From contig NZ_CP019304.1 of assembly GCF_001969265.1 (NCBI RefSeq), positions 3,844,001 through 3,908,000 on the forward strand: a stretch of 64,000 nt of DNA. Direction: 5' to 3'. How positions within the stretch are numbered: the first letter of the stretch is position 1; each line of letters starts with the position of its first letter. Below are positions 38,740-47,596 of this stretch, piece by piece. The notes under the pieces were generated by a model, which was given only the letters and a program-made list of their open reading frames with translations, was not told the DNA's origin and searched no databases. This stretch comes from Arthrobacter sp. QXT-31 (lineage in GTDB: Bacteria > Actinomycetota > Actinomycetes > Actinomycetales > Micrococcaceae). A program made the position numbers and the translations under genes.

Positions 38740-38777
38740 AAAAACCCGGATCACCGTTTGGTGGTCCGGGTTTTTTT
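38740..38777 (+). terminator. rho-independent terminator after initiator tRNA copy 1
   Basis: AAAAACCCGGATCACC-GTTT-GGTGGTCCGGG with seven T. The 11-bp stem has one G-U pair. The two tRNA genes are therefore separate transcription units. Confidence 0.9.
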
Positions 38778-38910
38778 GCTGTTCCGGATTCTTTCGTGCC
38801 GGTTTTTTGGGGGCCAGCCCGGGAGGCTTTGCTGCGTGGGGCAGTGCACGGGCCCGGAGGACCCCGGTGGTCAAAGCTGCCGGGAAAGTAGGGTAATGTT
38901 AACCGAGCGA

Positions 38911-38984
38911 CGCGGGGTGGAGCAGTTCGGTAGCTCGCTGGGCTCATAACCCAGAGGTCACAGGTTCAAATCCTGTCCCCGCAA
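38911..38984 (+). tRNA. Initiator tRNA-Met (CAT), copy 2
   Basis: Base-for-base identical to copy 1 over 74 positions, including the C1:A72 mismatch and the three G-C pairs of the anticodon stem. Here the 3' CCA is encoded (38985-38987). A TAATGT stretch at 38894-38899 could be its -10 element. Confidence 0.97.
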
Positions 38985-38993
38985 CCAGAAGGG

Positions 38994-39024
38994 AAAGCCC
39001 TGATCACAGTGTGGTCGGGGCTTT
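38994..39024 (+). terminator. terminator after initiator tRNA copy 2
   Basis: AAAGCCCTGATCAC-AGT-GTGGTCGGGGCTTT forms a 14-bp stem with two G-U pairs and an A/T outer end. It closely parallels the terminator after copy 1. Confidence 0.8.
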
Positions 39025-39152
39025 CTGCATTACCGGAGCATTTGTTCATGTGCTCGGGGTTCCTAGTATTCTCTATTCGCAGGGCCCGGAATTCCTGGCC
39101 GGCGCAGGGCGCCCACACTGGTCAGTCATTCTCGAGAGGAATGTGTAGCTCG

Positions 39153-40088
39153 ATGTCCACAACGAAGAACAAGTCCGGCACTGCCAGGGGCAAGCGCGCC
39201 AGGCTGTACTGGGCAGTGCCTGCGGCGCTCGTGGCCCTGGTGCTGGTGGTGCTCCTCGCAAAGTGGATCACCGGCCTGCCCGCCGTCCGCGATTTCATTG
39301 CGGACTACCCGGGGCATTCCGAGCTTCCGGCGGGCGCCCCCGTCGGTTTCCCCGCGTGGCTTGCCTGGCAGCATTTCCTGAACGCGTTCTTCCTGCTGCT
39401 CATCATCCGTACGGGCTGGCAGGTCCGCACCACCACCCGTCCCGCCGGCTACTGGACCCGCAACAACAAGGGGCTCATCAAGACCCGGACGGCGCCCACC
39501 GAGATCAGCCTGGAACTCTGGTTCCACCTGACCCTGGATGCGCTGTGGATCCTGAACGGGCTCGTGTTTGTGATCCTGCTCTTCGCCACCGGCCAATGGA
39601 TGCGGATCATCCCCACGTCCTGGGATGTTTTCCCGAACGCGGTGTCTGCCAGCCTGCAGTACGCCTCGCTGACCTGGCCCACCGAGAACGGCTGGGTCAA
39701 CTACAACGCCCTGCAGTTGCTGACCTATTTCGTCACGGTGTTCATCGCGGCTCCGCTGGCCTTCATCACGGGCCTGCGCATGTCCGCCGCGTGGCCCAAG
39801 AAGGCCGCCGGGCTGAACAAGGCCTTCCCGATCGAGGCCGCCCGCGCCGTGCACTTCCCGGTAATGATCTACTTCGTTGCCTTCATCGTGGTGCACGTCT
39901 TCCTGGTCCTGGCCACGGGGGCGCTCCGCAATCTCAACCACATGTACGGCGTGCGCGACGACGTCAGCTGGGTCGGGTTCTGGTTCTTCCTGGCGTCAGT
40001 GGCTGTCATGGTCGCAGCATGGTTCCTGGCCCGGCCGCTGTTCCTGCGCCCCATCGCGTCCCTCATGGGCAAGGTCACCAGCCGCTAG
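39153..40088 (+). CDS. Cytochrome b/b6-domain membrane protein
   Basis: A 311-residue integral membrane protein with about five helices after a basic N-terminus. His residues in WLAWQHFLNAFF, LELWFHLTLDAL, ARAVHFPVMIYF and FIVVHVFLVLATG fit four axial ligands for two b hemes, as in the formate dehydrogenase gamma/thiosulfate reductase cytochrome b class. Such subunits usually pass quinol electrons to a molybdoenzyme; no partner gene is next to it. ATG 39153 is preferred; ATG 39141 is in frame but directly abuts the GAGAGGA ribosome site. It is convergent with the photolyase gene. The electron partner is unknown. Confidence 0.82.
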   Translation: MSTTKNKSGTARGKRARLYWAVPAALVALVLVVLLAKWITGLPAVRDFIADYPGHSELPAGAPVGFPAWLAWQHFLNAFFLLLIIRTGWQVRTTTRPAGYWTRNNKGLIKTRTAPTEISLELWFHLTLDALWILNGLVFVILLFATGQWMRIIPTSWDVFPNAVSASLQYASLTWPTENGWVNYNALQLLTYFVTVFIAAPLAFITGLRMSAAWPKKAAGLNKAFPIEAARAVHFPVMIYFVAFIVVHVFLVLATGALRNLNHMYGVRDDVSWVGFWFFLASVAVMVAAWFLARPLFLRPIASLMGKVTSR

Positions 40089-40116
40089 CCCGCGGGGGCC
40101 TAGGCCAGGTTGCCAC

Positions 40117-41541
40117 TCAGCCGTCCTTGAGCCGCTGGTAGGTCTCCAGCGCCCGTTCCCGGGACTCCTGCAGGCCCACCAGGGGCTCGGGGTAGCCGGG
40201 AGCTGCCGCCGGGTTCTTCCACGGCTCGTGCACGCTCCGGTCGTCCAGGTCCGCCAGTTCCGGCAGGTATCCGCGAAGGTAACTGCCTTCGGCGTCGAAC
40301 TTCTTGCTTTGCGTCACCGGGTTGAAAATGCGGAAGTACGGCGACGCGTCCGCGCCAGAGCCCGCCACCCACTGCCAGTTGGCGGGGTTGTTCGCCGCGT
40401 CCGCGTCAACGAGGGTGTCCCAGAACCAGGCCTCGCCCACCCGCCAGTCCGCCAGCATGTTCTTGACCAGGAACGAGGCCGCTGCCATGCGGACCCTGTT
40501 GTGCATCCAGCCGGTCTGCCATAGCTGCCGCATGCCTGCGTCCACCAGGGGATAGCCGGTGCGACCCTGCTGCCAGGCTTCCAGTTCAGCGTCCGACGGC
40601 GTTTGCCAGGCAAAGTGGTCGAACTCCCGGCGGTAGTTTTGCGTGGCCAGGTCCGGGTTTTCGTACAGCAGGTGCCAGCAGAATTCGCGCCAGCCCAGCT
40701 CGCTCCGGAAGATCCCGACGTCGGCCGGTGCGTGCCGCGGGAAGCGCTCCCGGAGGGAATGCCAGACCCGGAAGGGACTGATCTCGCCGAAGCGGAGGTG
40801 CGGGGAGAGGCGGCTGGTGCCTTCCACTCCCGGCAGGTCCCGGCCCTTGGCGTAATCTTCCACGGGCCCGTCCAGGAATTCTTCCAGCCGTTCATGGGCG
40901 CCGTCCTCGCCCGGAGTCCAGGTGGCGGCAAGGCCGCCGCTCCAGTCCGGGTGCCGGGGGAGGAGCCCCCAGTCGTCCAGGTGGTCGCCGGCCAGCGGGC
41001 GGCCGGAGGGGCCGGCTGCGCGCTGGGGCAGGTGGCGCGGCGGCCCGGCCGGAAGCCGCGGTTCGGTTCCAGCCTGGCAGGAGCGCCAGAACGGCGTGAA
41101 CACCTTGTACGGTCCGCCCGAGCCCGTGCGCACCGTCCACGGCTCGAAGAGCAGGTTTGCCTGGAAGCTCGCGGCCTCGATGCCCTGCCCGGCAGCCCAT
41201 TCCTTGATGCCGGCGTCGATGCTTCGCTCCGGCTGGCCATAGCGCCGGTTCCAGAACACTCTCGTGGCGCCGGTCTCCGCGACGAGGCCGTTGATGACGG
41301 CAGCGGCGGCGCCTCGGAGCAGCAGCAGGCGTGACCCGTGCGCCTCGAGGCTGGCGGCGAGGGCGGACAGCGAGTGGTGGAGCCACCACTTGGCTGCGGC
41401 ACCCAGAGGGCGGATGCCGGGGGAGACCTCGTCGAGGATGTAGACCACCGTCAGCGGGTCCGGGAGGGCGGCCGCGGCGGCGAGGGCGGGGTTGTCGTCG
41501 AGGCGCAGGTCGTCCCGGAGCCAGACAATGGTGGAGGCCAT
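40117..41541 (-). CDS. phr: Deoxyribodipyrimidine photolyase (CPD class I)
   Basis: Light-driven repair of cyclobutane pyrimidine dimers with FAD. The N-terminal antenna-binding domain starts IVWLRDDLRLDDNPAL. The C-terminal FAD domain has TSRLSPHLRFGEISPFRVW, ELGWREFCWHLLYENPDL, the photolyase signature GYPLVDAGMRQLWQTGWMHN and NNPANWQWVAGSGADASPYF. At 474 residues it is a normal class I enzyme; a cryptochrome role is less likely. It stands alone between a convergent cytochrome gene and the PspA gene on the same strand. Confidence 0.95.
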   Translation of the reverse strand: MASTIVWLRDDLRLDDNPALAAAAALPDPLTVVYILDEVSPGIRPLGAAAKWWLHHSLSALAASLEAHGSRLLLLRGAAAAVINGLVAETGATRVFWNRRYGQPERSIDAGIKEWAAGQGIEAASFQANLLFEPWTVRTGSGGPYKVFTPFWRSCQAGTEPRLPAGPPRHLPQRAAGPSGRPLAGDHLDDWGLLPRHPDWSGGLAATWTPGEDGAHERLEEFLDGPVEDYAKGRDLPGVEGTSRLSPHLRFGEISPFRVWHSLRERFPRHAPADVGIFRSELGWREFCWHLLYENPDLATQNYRREFDHFAWQTPSDAELEAWQQGRTGYPLVDAGMRQLWQTGWMHNRVRMAAASFLVKNMLADWRVGEAWFWDTLVDADAANNPANWQWVAGSGADASPYFRIFNPVTQSKKFDAEGSYLRGYLPELADLDDRSVHEPWKNPAAAPGYPEPLVGLQESRERALETYQRLKDG

Positions 41542-41587
41542 GGTTTCACGCTACACGTCCGGCAGGAGGCACATGCCGGAGACGGCG

Positions 41588-41617
41588 GAGGCCGGGACCC
41601 GCGCGGGTCCCGGCCTC
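41588..41617 (-). terminator. GC-rich palindrome downstream of pspA
   Basis: A perfect 30-base palindrome starting GAGGCCGGGACCC, lying between the pspA stop (41657) and the photolyase start (41541), both leftward. It has no T tract, so it may act as a weak terminator or RNA-end stabiliser. Confidence 0.5.
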
Positions 41618-41656
41618 TGCCGGTGGCGCTAAAGGCGCCTCAGGTTAGGTGCGTGC

Positions 41657-42451
41657 CTACAGCTTGTCGAAGTCCGCCTCGTCTACGGTGGTTGAGGATG
41701 CGGACCCCGCGGTGCCGCCTGCCCCGATGGCGGGCTTGGCGTTGCCTGACTTGAGTGCCGCAAGCCGGGCCTCGATCTCGGTCTGCTCGCCGAGGTCCTC
41801 CAGCTGGTTGAACTGGGCGTCGAGGCTCGAAGCGGCGAGCTCCTGCTGGCCGCGGACCTTGGCCTCTTCGCGCCGGATCTTCTCTTCGAAGCGGCCCACC
41901 TCGCTGGTGGGATCCAGGATGTCGATGCTGCGCAGAGCGTCGTGGACCTGGGACTGCGCGGCTGCGGTCTTGGAGCGGGCCACCAGTTCGTTCCGCTTGC
42001 TGGTCAGCTGGTTCAGCTTGTTCTTCATCTGGTCCAGGCCGGTCTTGAGGCGGTCCACCACCTCGGTCTGGGAAGCGATGTTGGGTTCGGCGGCGCGGGC
42101 TTCGTTTTCCGAGGAAATCTGGCGCTGCAGTGCCACCTTGGCCAGGTTGTCGAACTTCTGGGCGTCGGCAGCGTTGCCGGCACTGCGGAACTCATCGGCT
42201 TTGCGGGACGCTGCGAGGGCCTTGTTCCCCCAGTCCTGCGCGTTCTTGATGTCCTCGTTGTAGTCGTCCTGGAGCATGCGCAGGTTACCGATGGTCTGGG
42301 CCACCGCGGATTCGGCTTCGGCAATGTTGTTGGTGTAGTCCCGGACCATCTGGTCCAGCATCTTCTGCGGATCTTCGGCCTGGTCCAGCAAGGCGTTGAT
42401 GTTTGCCTTCGCCAGCTGCGCCATGCGGCCGAAAATGGACTGCTTAACCAT
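41657..42451 (-). CDS. pspA: PspA/IM30 family envelope-stress protein
   Basis: A 264-residue coiled-coil protein of the PspA/Vipp1 (ESCRT-III-like) family that binds and stabilises stressed inner membranes. The amphipathic N-terminal helix is MVKQSIFGRMAQLAKANINA, followed by LDQAEDPQKMLDQMVRDY and long heptad-rich helices to about residue 225. The Gly/Ser-rich tail ends EADFDKL. The start has an AAAGG site with 7 bases spacing. It lies 110 bases downstream of the TPM-domain gene on the same strand, a recurring partnership in actinobacteria. The leader contains CACTG-GAAT-CAGTG, a possible regulatory dyad. Confidence 0.92.
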   Translation of the reverse strand: MVKQSIFGRMAQLAKANINALLDQAEDPQKMLDQMVRDYTNNIAEAESAVAQTIGNLRMLQDDYNEDIKNAQDWGNKALAASRKADEFRSAGNAADAQKFDNLAKVALQRQISSENEARAAEPNIASQTEVVDRLKTGLDQMKNKLNQLTSKRNELVARSKTAAAQSQVHDALRSIDILDPTSEVGRFEEKIRREEAKVRGQQELAASSLDAQFNQLEDLGEQTEIEARLAALKSGNAKPAIGAGGTAGSASSTTVDEADFDKL

Positions 42452-42561
42452 GGTGTTACCTTTCGTCCTGCTCCGTATATGCCACTGATTCCAGTGAACA
42501 CTTGATGTACCGCTTCTACCCGCCGTCCCCGCTTTACGGGCCGGCGCCTAGTCTTTCCGGG

Positions 42562-44619
42562 CTAGAAGTCGCCTCCGCCGCCGAAGTCGCCTCCCCAGTC
42601 CCCGCCGCCGGAGTCGCCGCCGAAGCCGCCGGAGTCACCGCCCCAGCCACCGCCGTCGCTGTGTCCGCCGCCCCAGCCGACGCCGCTGCCGCCGTTGAGG
42701 ATGGAGTTGATGAGGATGCCGCCGAGGATGGCCCCGCCCAGGCCGCCGCCTCCGCCGCCGAACATGCCGCCGCGGCCGTAACCCTGGCCGTACCCCTGGT
42801 TCGCGTAACCGAAGCTGTCCACGTCGGACTGGGCCACCTGGGCCGCCTGGGCCGCCAGCGCATGGGCCTGCTGGGCATACGTCAGCGCGGTCACGGGATC
42901 GTTCCGGGAGATGGAGAGGGCGTAATCGAGGTTGCGCTGTGCCTCGGCGAGCCGCGTCCGGGCCTCGGTGCCCACGCCGCCGCGCCGGGCGGTGATGTAA
43001 TCCGACGTGGCGCTGATCTGCGCCTGGGCAGACATGATGGTCTGCTGCAGCGACGCCTGCGCCCTGCGTGCCTGCTCCTGCTGGTTTCGGATCCCGCCCA
43101 GCGCCTGGTCAAGGGCACGGTGCGCCGATTCGACCCGCTCCAAGGTGGCGATGGGGTCAATCTTGCCGCTCTGGATTTCGCCCTTCACGCGGGCGAGAGC
43201 TGCTTCAACGCCGGCCACTGGTCCCTCGAGCTCCGGGTGGGCGCCGGACTGGATCATGGCCCGCGCCTGGGCAAGATCCTGGGAGGTGTCCACAACAGCG
43301 GACTCCAGTCCCTGCCGGGCCGCGTCGAGGTTTCCGGCGACCTTGGAGATTGCGTCCAGCAGCACATTCGTCTGGTGCAGGCTCTCCTCCGACGCGCGGA
43401 CGGCGACAGCGGCAAGGCTGCCTTCTCCGGCAGCGAGCTTTTCGCGCGCCGTGGCACTGGCATTCTGCACGAAGGCCAGCCGCTCCTTGGCCTGGGTGAT
43501 GTTGTCCGAGATCTGCGTCAGGGCAGTATCGGCATACTTGCCGCGCAGTTCAGCCAGGGTGTGGTCCGCCTGGGCGATCTTGGCGTCGGCCGCCGCGGCG
43601 CCGGTGTCCACCGCCGCGAGGGCCTGCGGCGCGTTTTTCTCGAGTTCGCGCAGCGAGTCGAAGTCCGCCTTCTGCTCCTGCAGTGATGCGAGCGCGGCTT
43701 CCGACCTCCGGATGATTTCGCCGAGCCAGCTGCGCTGCTGTTCTTCGGTGTCGGGGATGTGGTCGTCCAGCTGCTGCTGCAGCTTGAACGACTCGGACAT
43801 GTGCGCCTTCGCCTCCTCGAGCGCCCTGGTGAAGTTGCCCACGGCCGCTTCCCCGTACTGCGCCTCGGCGAAGCCAAGTTCCTGCTCGCTCGACTTGATC
43901 GCGTCGTCTGCCTCAATCAGCAGGGAACCGCTCTTCCTGCGGAGGTCCTCGATGCTCATGCCGGCCAGGGGATCAAGTTCGGCCCCCTGCGGTCCATGGC
44001 CTGCCCCGGAGGCTTGAGCGGCTTTCTTGCGCCGGTTGCGCAGGTAAAGGTACGTGCCCGCGCCGCCGGCGGCCACCACACCGGCGCCTACGAGGACGGC
44101 CGTGCCCGCGCCGGCACCCGACGGAACGTTGCCGCTGCCGCCACCCGCGGCGTCGCCCACCGCGGCGGCTGTGTCGATGGCAGCCTGCGCGTAGTCACCG
44201 GCACGGAGTTGCGGGTCGACGGCGCTCTTGACGATTGTGTCGCGCTGGGCGTCGGTGATCTTGCTGCCCCTAGGCTTGCTCAGCTGGTACTGCCGGGCAT
44301 CGGTGGCAACCGTCAGCAGCATTGCATTCGCGCCGAGGTTTGCCTTGTCGGCGACATCAGCCGCCCAGGCCACACGGTCAGCGGGATTCTCAAACTTCTT
44401 CACGTAGACCACGTGCAGGGTCATGGCGTGGTCGGTCCCGAGCTTCTTGATGGCCTCTTCTACGTCGGCCTTCCGGCCGCCGAGTACGCCGGACTTGTCC
44501 ACAATCTTCGTAACCGGATCGAGCGTGACCGGATCTTCAGCCCAGGCTGCTGTGGCCGGAACCGCCAGCATCCCTGTCAGGCCGATCACGGCGAGAACAC
44601 GTTTCAACATTGACCGCAT
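42562..44619 (-). CDS. TPM-domain exported membrane protein with coiled coils and Gly-rich tail
   Basis: A 685-residue protein. A signal peptide (MLAVPATAAWA, cleavage near 28) leads into an extracytoplasmic TPM (YgcG-type) domain, residues about 35-160, with VDKSGVLGGRKADVEEAIKKL, TVATDARQYQL and the C-terminal YAQAAIDTAAAV. One transmembrane helix (VLVGAGVVAAGGAGTYLYL) is followed by RNRRKK. The next roughly 400 residues are helical, coiled-coil rich and Ala/Gln/Glu-rich, presumably cytoplasmic. The last 60 residues are Gly/Asp/Trp/Phe repeats. ATG 44619 has GAAGGG upstream. It sits with pspA and is divergent from an HtrA-type protease, so an envelope-stress role is inferred. Confidence 0.85.
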   Translation of the reverse strand: MRSMLKRVLAVIGLTGMLAVPATAAWAEDPVTLDPVTKIVDKSGVLGGRKADVEEAIKKLGTDHAMTLHVVYVKKFENPADRVAWAADVADKANLGANAMLLTVATDARQYQLSKPRGSKITDAQRDTIVKSAVDPQLRAGDYAQAAIDTAAAVGDAAGGGSGNVPSGAGAGTAVLVGAGVVAAGGAGTYLYLRNRRKKAAQASGAGHGPQGAELDPLAGMSIEDLRRKSGSLLIEADDAIKSSEQELGFAEAQYGEAAVGNFTRALEEAKAHMSESFKLQQQLDDHIPDTEEQQRSWLGEIIRRSEAALASLQEQKADFDSLRELEKNAPQALAAVDTGAAAADAKIAQADHTLAELRGKYADTALTQISDNITQAKERLAFVQNASATAREKLAAGEGSLAAVAVRASEESLHQTNVLLDAISKVAGNLDAARQGLESAVVDTSQDLAQARAMIQSGAHPELEGPVAGVEAALARVKGEIQSGKIDPIATLERVESAHRALDQALGGIRNQQEQARRAQASLQQTIMSAQAQISATSDYITARRGGVGTEARTRLAEAQRNLDYALSISRNDPVTALTYAQQAHALAAQAAQVAQSDVDSFGYANQGYGQGYGRGGMFGGGGGGLGGAILGGILINSILNGGSGVGWGGGHSDGGGWGGDSGGFGGDSGGGDWGGDFGGGGDF

Positions 44620-44926
44620 GGCAACCCTTCAGCACGCCGCGGCTGGTTCGGGACGAACAGCCGTCACAGAATGCAGCAGCGCCCCCACGCCGGGTGTAAA
44701 GCCGCAGGTCGCTGTGGCAATCCTTCTTGATTCTATGGTGCACCAGAGGGACCGTCCACGGCGGGGAATATGCCACCAGCGAAAAGCGCTGAAGACTCTG
44801 GTGGCGGGCCTGAAGACTGGCAATAGCGTCATCACGGAGGGCGTTCAGGAACCTCCCAGCAAACGTCCGAATTAGTTTCAGTCCGATCGTCCATAGTTAA
44901 TACAGACGCGGATGAAAGGAAGTCCA
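44620..44926. other. divergent intergenic region, TPM gene / HtrA gene (307 bases)
   Basis: This spacer contains the promoters for both genes. On the right, TAATAC (44898-44903) with TTTCAG (44876-44881) is a weak candidate for the protease gene. In the middle is a perfect 8-base inverted repeat GCCACCAG (44772-44779) / CTGGTGGC (44798-44805), 18 bases apart, which could be a regulator site or RNA hairpin. I see no ORF with codon bias and no RNA gene. Confidence 0.4.
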
Positions 44927-46549
44927 ATGACTGAGCACCCAGTACCGGGCGCAGCACCTGAGAACCGGGATCCTTCAGGGCGCCCTGTAGATCCGACCCC
45001 TCGGCCTGGGCCCGGCGAGGGTGTCCAGCCTGCTGCCCACGAGGCTTCGCCGCAGGACGCCGATTACCGCACCGCCGGCGGTTCCGAGAACCCCACGATG
45101 CGCATTGACTCGGGCAGCAACCCAACGACGCCGCTGGAGCGGCTTACGCACAACACCGAGCAGCAGCCGCACAACACGGAGCAGCAGCAACGTTCCGGCG
45201 GCCCGCATCCCGAGTATCCGCAGCACGCTCCCTTCTTCGGCCAGCAGTCGGGAGCGGCCGGGCAGCCGACAGGTCCCCAGCACAACCCGTACTCCCAGCA
45301 CAGCAGTCATTCCGCCTTCCAGGACAACCGCAGCCAGCCCAAGCGCAAGGCGACGTTCGGCGTCGGCACCCTGGTGGCCAGCATCCTGGCCGCCGGCCTC
45401 GTGGGCGGCGGAGTCGCGACCGTCGGCGCCGGTAACCTTTTCGACGGCGGCGGCACAGCGCCCGTCGTCAGCTCCGGCAGCCAGCCCGGCACGGTCATCG
45501 TCAACAACCAAGACTCCGTCAACGCCATCACGGCGGCCGCTGTCAAGGCGTCGCCGAGCGTCGTCACCATCAAAGCCACCAGCAGCGGCGAGGGCGGCAC
45601 AGGCTCCGGCATCATCATCGACGACCAGGGCCATATCCTCACCAACACCCACGTGGTCACGCTGGACGGCACCGCCGCCAATGCGGAGATCGAAATCCGC
45701 ACGAACGACGGCCGCGTGCTCAGCGCCAAGATCGTGGGCACCGACCCGCTTTCGGACCTTGCCGTCATCAAGGTGGACAAGCCCGACGGCCTCACGCCGG
45801 CAACCCTTGGTGACTCCAGCAAGCTGAACGTCGGGGACACGGCTGTGGCCATCGGTTCACCGCTCGGACTCACCGGCACCGTGACGGACGGCATTGTCTC
45901 CACCCTGAACAGGACCATCAGCGTGGCGTCCTCGGCTGCGCCCAAGGGCGGCGCCGATAACTCCCAGGGCGGCGACCAGGGCTTCGAGTTCGCTCCTCCC
46001 GGCCAGGGGCAGGGCCAGAGCTCGGCGAACAAGGGCTCGATTTCCATCAACGTCATCCAGACGGACGCTGCCATCAACCCAGGCAACTCCGGCGGCGCCC
46101 TGGTGAACAACAAGGGCGAAGTGATCGGCGTCAACGTGGCAATCGCCTCCGCGGGCGGCAGCTCAGCAGCCGGCGGAACAGGCAACATCGGCGTCGGTTT
46201 CAGCATCCCGATCAACCATGCCAAGCGCGTGGCCAACGAAATCATCGACAACGGCAAGGCCACGCACGGCCAGCTTGGCGTGAGCGTGCAGGAGAAATCA
46301 GCATCATCGTCCGGCTTCTCGACCGGAGCCGACGTGGCCTCGGTGGAGCAGGGCTCGGCGGCAGCCAAGGCCGGGATCAAAGTGGGCGATGTGGTGACCC
46401 GTTTCAACGACCGGGCTATCAGTGACCCCAACCAGCTGACCGCGGCCGTCCGTGAACAGCCATCCGGCGCTTCGGTGAAGATCACGGTTCTGCGCAACGG
46501 CCGCGAGCAGCAGCTGGACGTGACGCTGGGTGCCGCCGCAGAACAGTAG
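44927..46549 (+). CDS. HtrA/DegP-type membrane serine protease with PDZ domain
   Basis: Trypsin-like protease of the envelope. The cytoplasmic N-terminal 135 residues are disordered and Gln/His/Pro-rich, with a short repeat (HNTEQQPHNTEQQQ). One transmembrane helix (FGVGTLVASILAAGLVGGGV) follows. The catalytic triad is His in ILTNTHVVTL, Asp in DPLSDLAVIKVD and Ser in INPGNSGGALVNNKGE. The C-terminal PDZ domain, about 440-535, includes VEQGSAAAKAGIKVGDVV. I chose ATG 44927, with AAGGAAG 5 bases upstream, over ATG 44912. 540 residues. It is divergent from the TPM-pspA pair, which fits an envelope quality-control group. Confidence 0.92.
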   Translation: MTEHPVPGAAPENRDPSGRPVDPTPRPGPGEGVQPAAHEASPQDADYRTAGGSENPTMRIDSGSNPTTPLERLTHNTEQQPHNTEQQQRSGGPHPEYPQHAPFFGQQSGAAGQPTGPQHNPYSQHSSHSAFQDNRSQPKRKATFGVGTLVASILAAGLVGGGVATVGAGNLFDGGGTAPVVSSGSQPGTVIVNNQDSVNAITAAAVKASPSVVTIKATSSGEGGTGSGIIIDDQGHILTNTHVVTLDGTAANAEIEIRTNDGRVLSAKIVGTDPLSDLAVIKVDKPDGLTPATLGDSSKLNVGDTAVAIGSPLGLTGTVTDGIVSTLNRTISVASSAAPKGGADNSQGGDQGFEFAPPGQGQGQSSANKGSISINVIQTDAAINPGNSGGALVNNKGEVIGVNVAIASAGGSSAAGGTGNIGVGFSIPINHAKRVANEIIDNGKATHGQLGVSVQEKSASSSGFSTGADVASVEQGSAAAKAGIKVGDVVTRFNDRAISDPNQLTAAVREQPSGASVKITVLRNGREQQLDVTLGAAAEQ

Positions 46550-46577
46550 ACAGAGACAATAGCGCACGCGCTGCAGC

Positions 46578-46619
46578 ACGGCGGGCCGCATTCCCTGAGT
46601 TTCAGGGGCGGCCCGCCGT
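46578..46619 (+). terminator. hairpin terminator after the HtrA-type gene
   Basis: ACGGCGGGCCG (46578-46588) pairs with CGGCCCGCCGT (46609-46619), and an inner CCCTGA/TCAGGG stem extends it. CGTTGTCCCTTCC follows; there is no long T run. Confidence 0.7.
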
Positions 46620-46633
46620 CGTTGTCCCTTCCT

Positions 46634-46662
46634 TTGACACAGGCGTTAACGGGACGTCATAT
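46634..46662 (+). promoter_or_regulatory. candidate etfB promoter
   Basis: A perfect TTGACA at 46634-46639, then 17-18 bases to TCATAT/CATATG at 46657-46663. It lies after the preceding terminator and about 120 bases before etfB. The long leader has no recognised fold. Confidence 0.5.
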
Positions 46663-46781
46663 GACAGACCCAATATGGTTAGCTAGGAGCTACCCGTATC
46701 CCGGGCGTTCCACGGCCATGACCCCACCCGGCTGGCTATCCACAAGCACGGAAGGCTGCTGTAAATACAGTGGAAGAGACA

Positions 46782-47582
46782 TTGAAGATCGTCGTCCTGG
46801 TCAAGCATGTGCCGGACGCCCAGTTCGACCGGCACCTCAGCGGCGAGGGCCACACCACGGACCGCGACGAGAGCATCCTGTCTGAACTGGATGAGTACGC
46901 TCTGGAGGCCGCGCTGCAGCTCGCCGAAGCCCGCGGCGGCGCCAAGGCCGGCAACAAGGTAATCGCTTTGAGCATGGGACCGGCCGGTGCCGTCAACGCC
47001 ATCAAGAAGTCCCTGCAGATTGGCGCCACTGAAGGCGTGCACCTCACCGACGCCGCACTCGCCGGCTCCGATGCAGCCGCCACCTCCCTGGCGCTCGCGG
47101 CCGCTGTCCGCCACCTCGGCGCGGACACCCCCGTGGACCTGGTGCTGACCGGCATGGCTTCCACCGACGGCGAGACCTCCCTGGTGCCCGCACAGCTCGC
47201 CGAGCGCCTGGGACTGCCGCAGGTCACCTTCGCTTCATCCCTGGAGGTCGACGGCGGACGTGTCACCGCACGCCGTGATGCGGACACCCACTCGGAGACG
47301 GTCGAGGCGCCCCTGCCGGCCGTGGTCTCCGTGACGGACCAGATCAACGAACCGCGCTACCCCAACTTCAAGGGCATCATCGCGGCCAAGCGCAAGAGCA
47401 TCACCACCCTTTCCCTGGCCGACATCGGAGTGGATTCCTCCCAGGTGGGCCACGCCGGCTCCTGGACCCGCGTGACGGCGGCCGAGGAACGCCCGCCGCG
47501 CACTGCCGGCACCATCATCACGGACGAAGGCGACGCCGGCATCAAGCTGGTTGACTTCCTGGCCGCCCAGAAGCTGCTCTAA
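46782..47582 (+). CDS. etfB: Electron transfer flavoprotein subunit beta
   Basis: Beta subunit of the ETF heterodimer, which accepts electrons from acyl-CoA and other dehydrogenases and passes them to the quinone pool. It starts IVVLVKHVPDAQFDRHLSG and has DEYALEAALQLAEARGG and LTGMASTDGETSLVPAQLAE, the AMP-binding region. TTG 46782 is preferred because homologues begin at this K-I-V-V-L-V-K and GGAAGAG precedes it. GTG 46770 would add four residues. 266 residues. etfA follows after 14 bases. Confidence 0.93.
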   Translation: MKIVVLVKHVPDAQFDRHLSGEGHTTDRDESILSELDEYALEAALQLAEARGGAKAGNKVIALSMGPAGAVNAIKKSLQIGATEGVHLTDAALAGSDAAATSLALAAAVRHLGADTPVDLVLTGMASTDGETSLVPAQLAERLGLPQVTFASSLEVDGGRVTARRDADTHSETVEAPLPAVVSVTDQINEPRYPNFKGIIAAKRKSITTLSLADIGVDSSQVGHAGSWTRVTAAEERPPRTAGTIITDEGDAGIKLVDFLAAQKLL

Positions 47583-47596
47583 GAGGACTCCACAAC

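Noticed and set aside
42502..43686. Long plus-strand frame opposite the TPM gene
   Set aside because: Ala/Val-rich mirror of the Gly-rich tail and coiled coil of the real gene; no ribosome site or motif.
45121..45210. Repeat array in the HtrA N-terminus as a CRISPR or mobile repeat
   Set aside because: It is an in-frame HNTEQQ low-complexity repeat in a disordered tail, with only two units.
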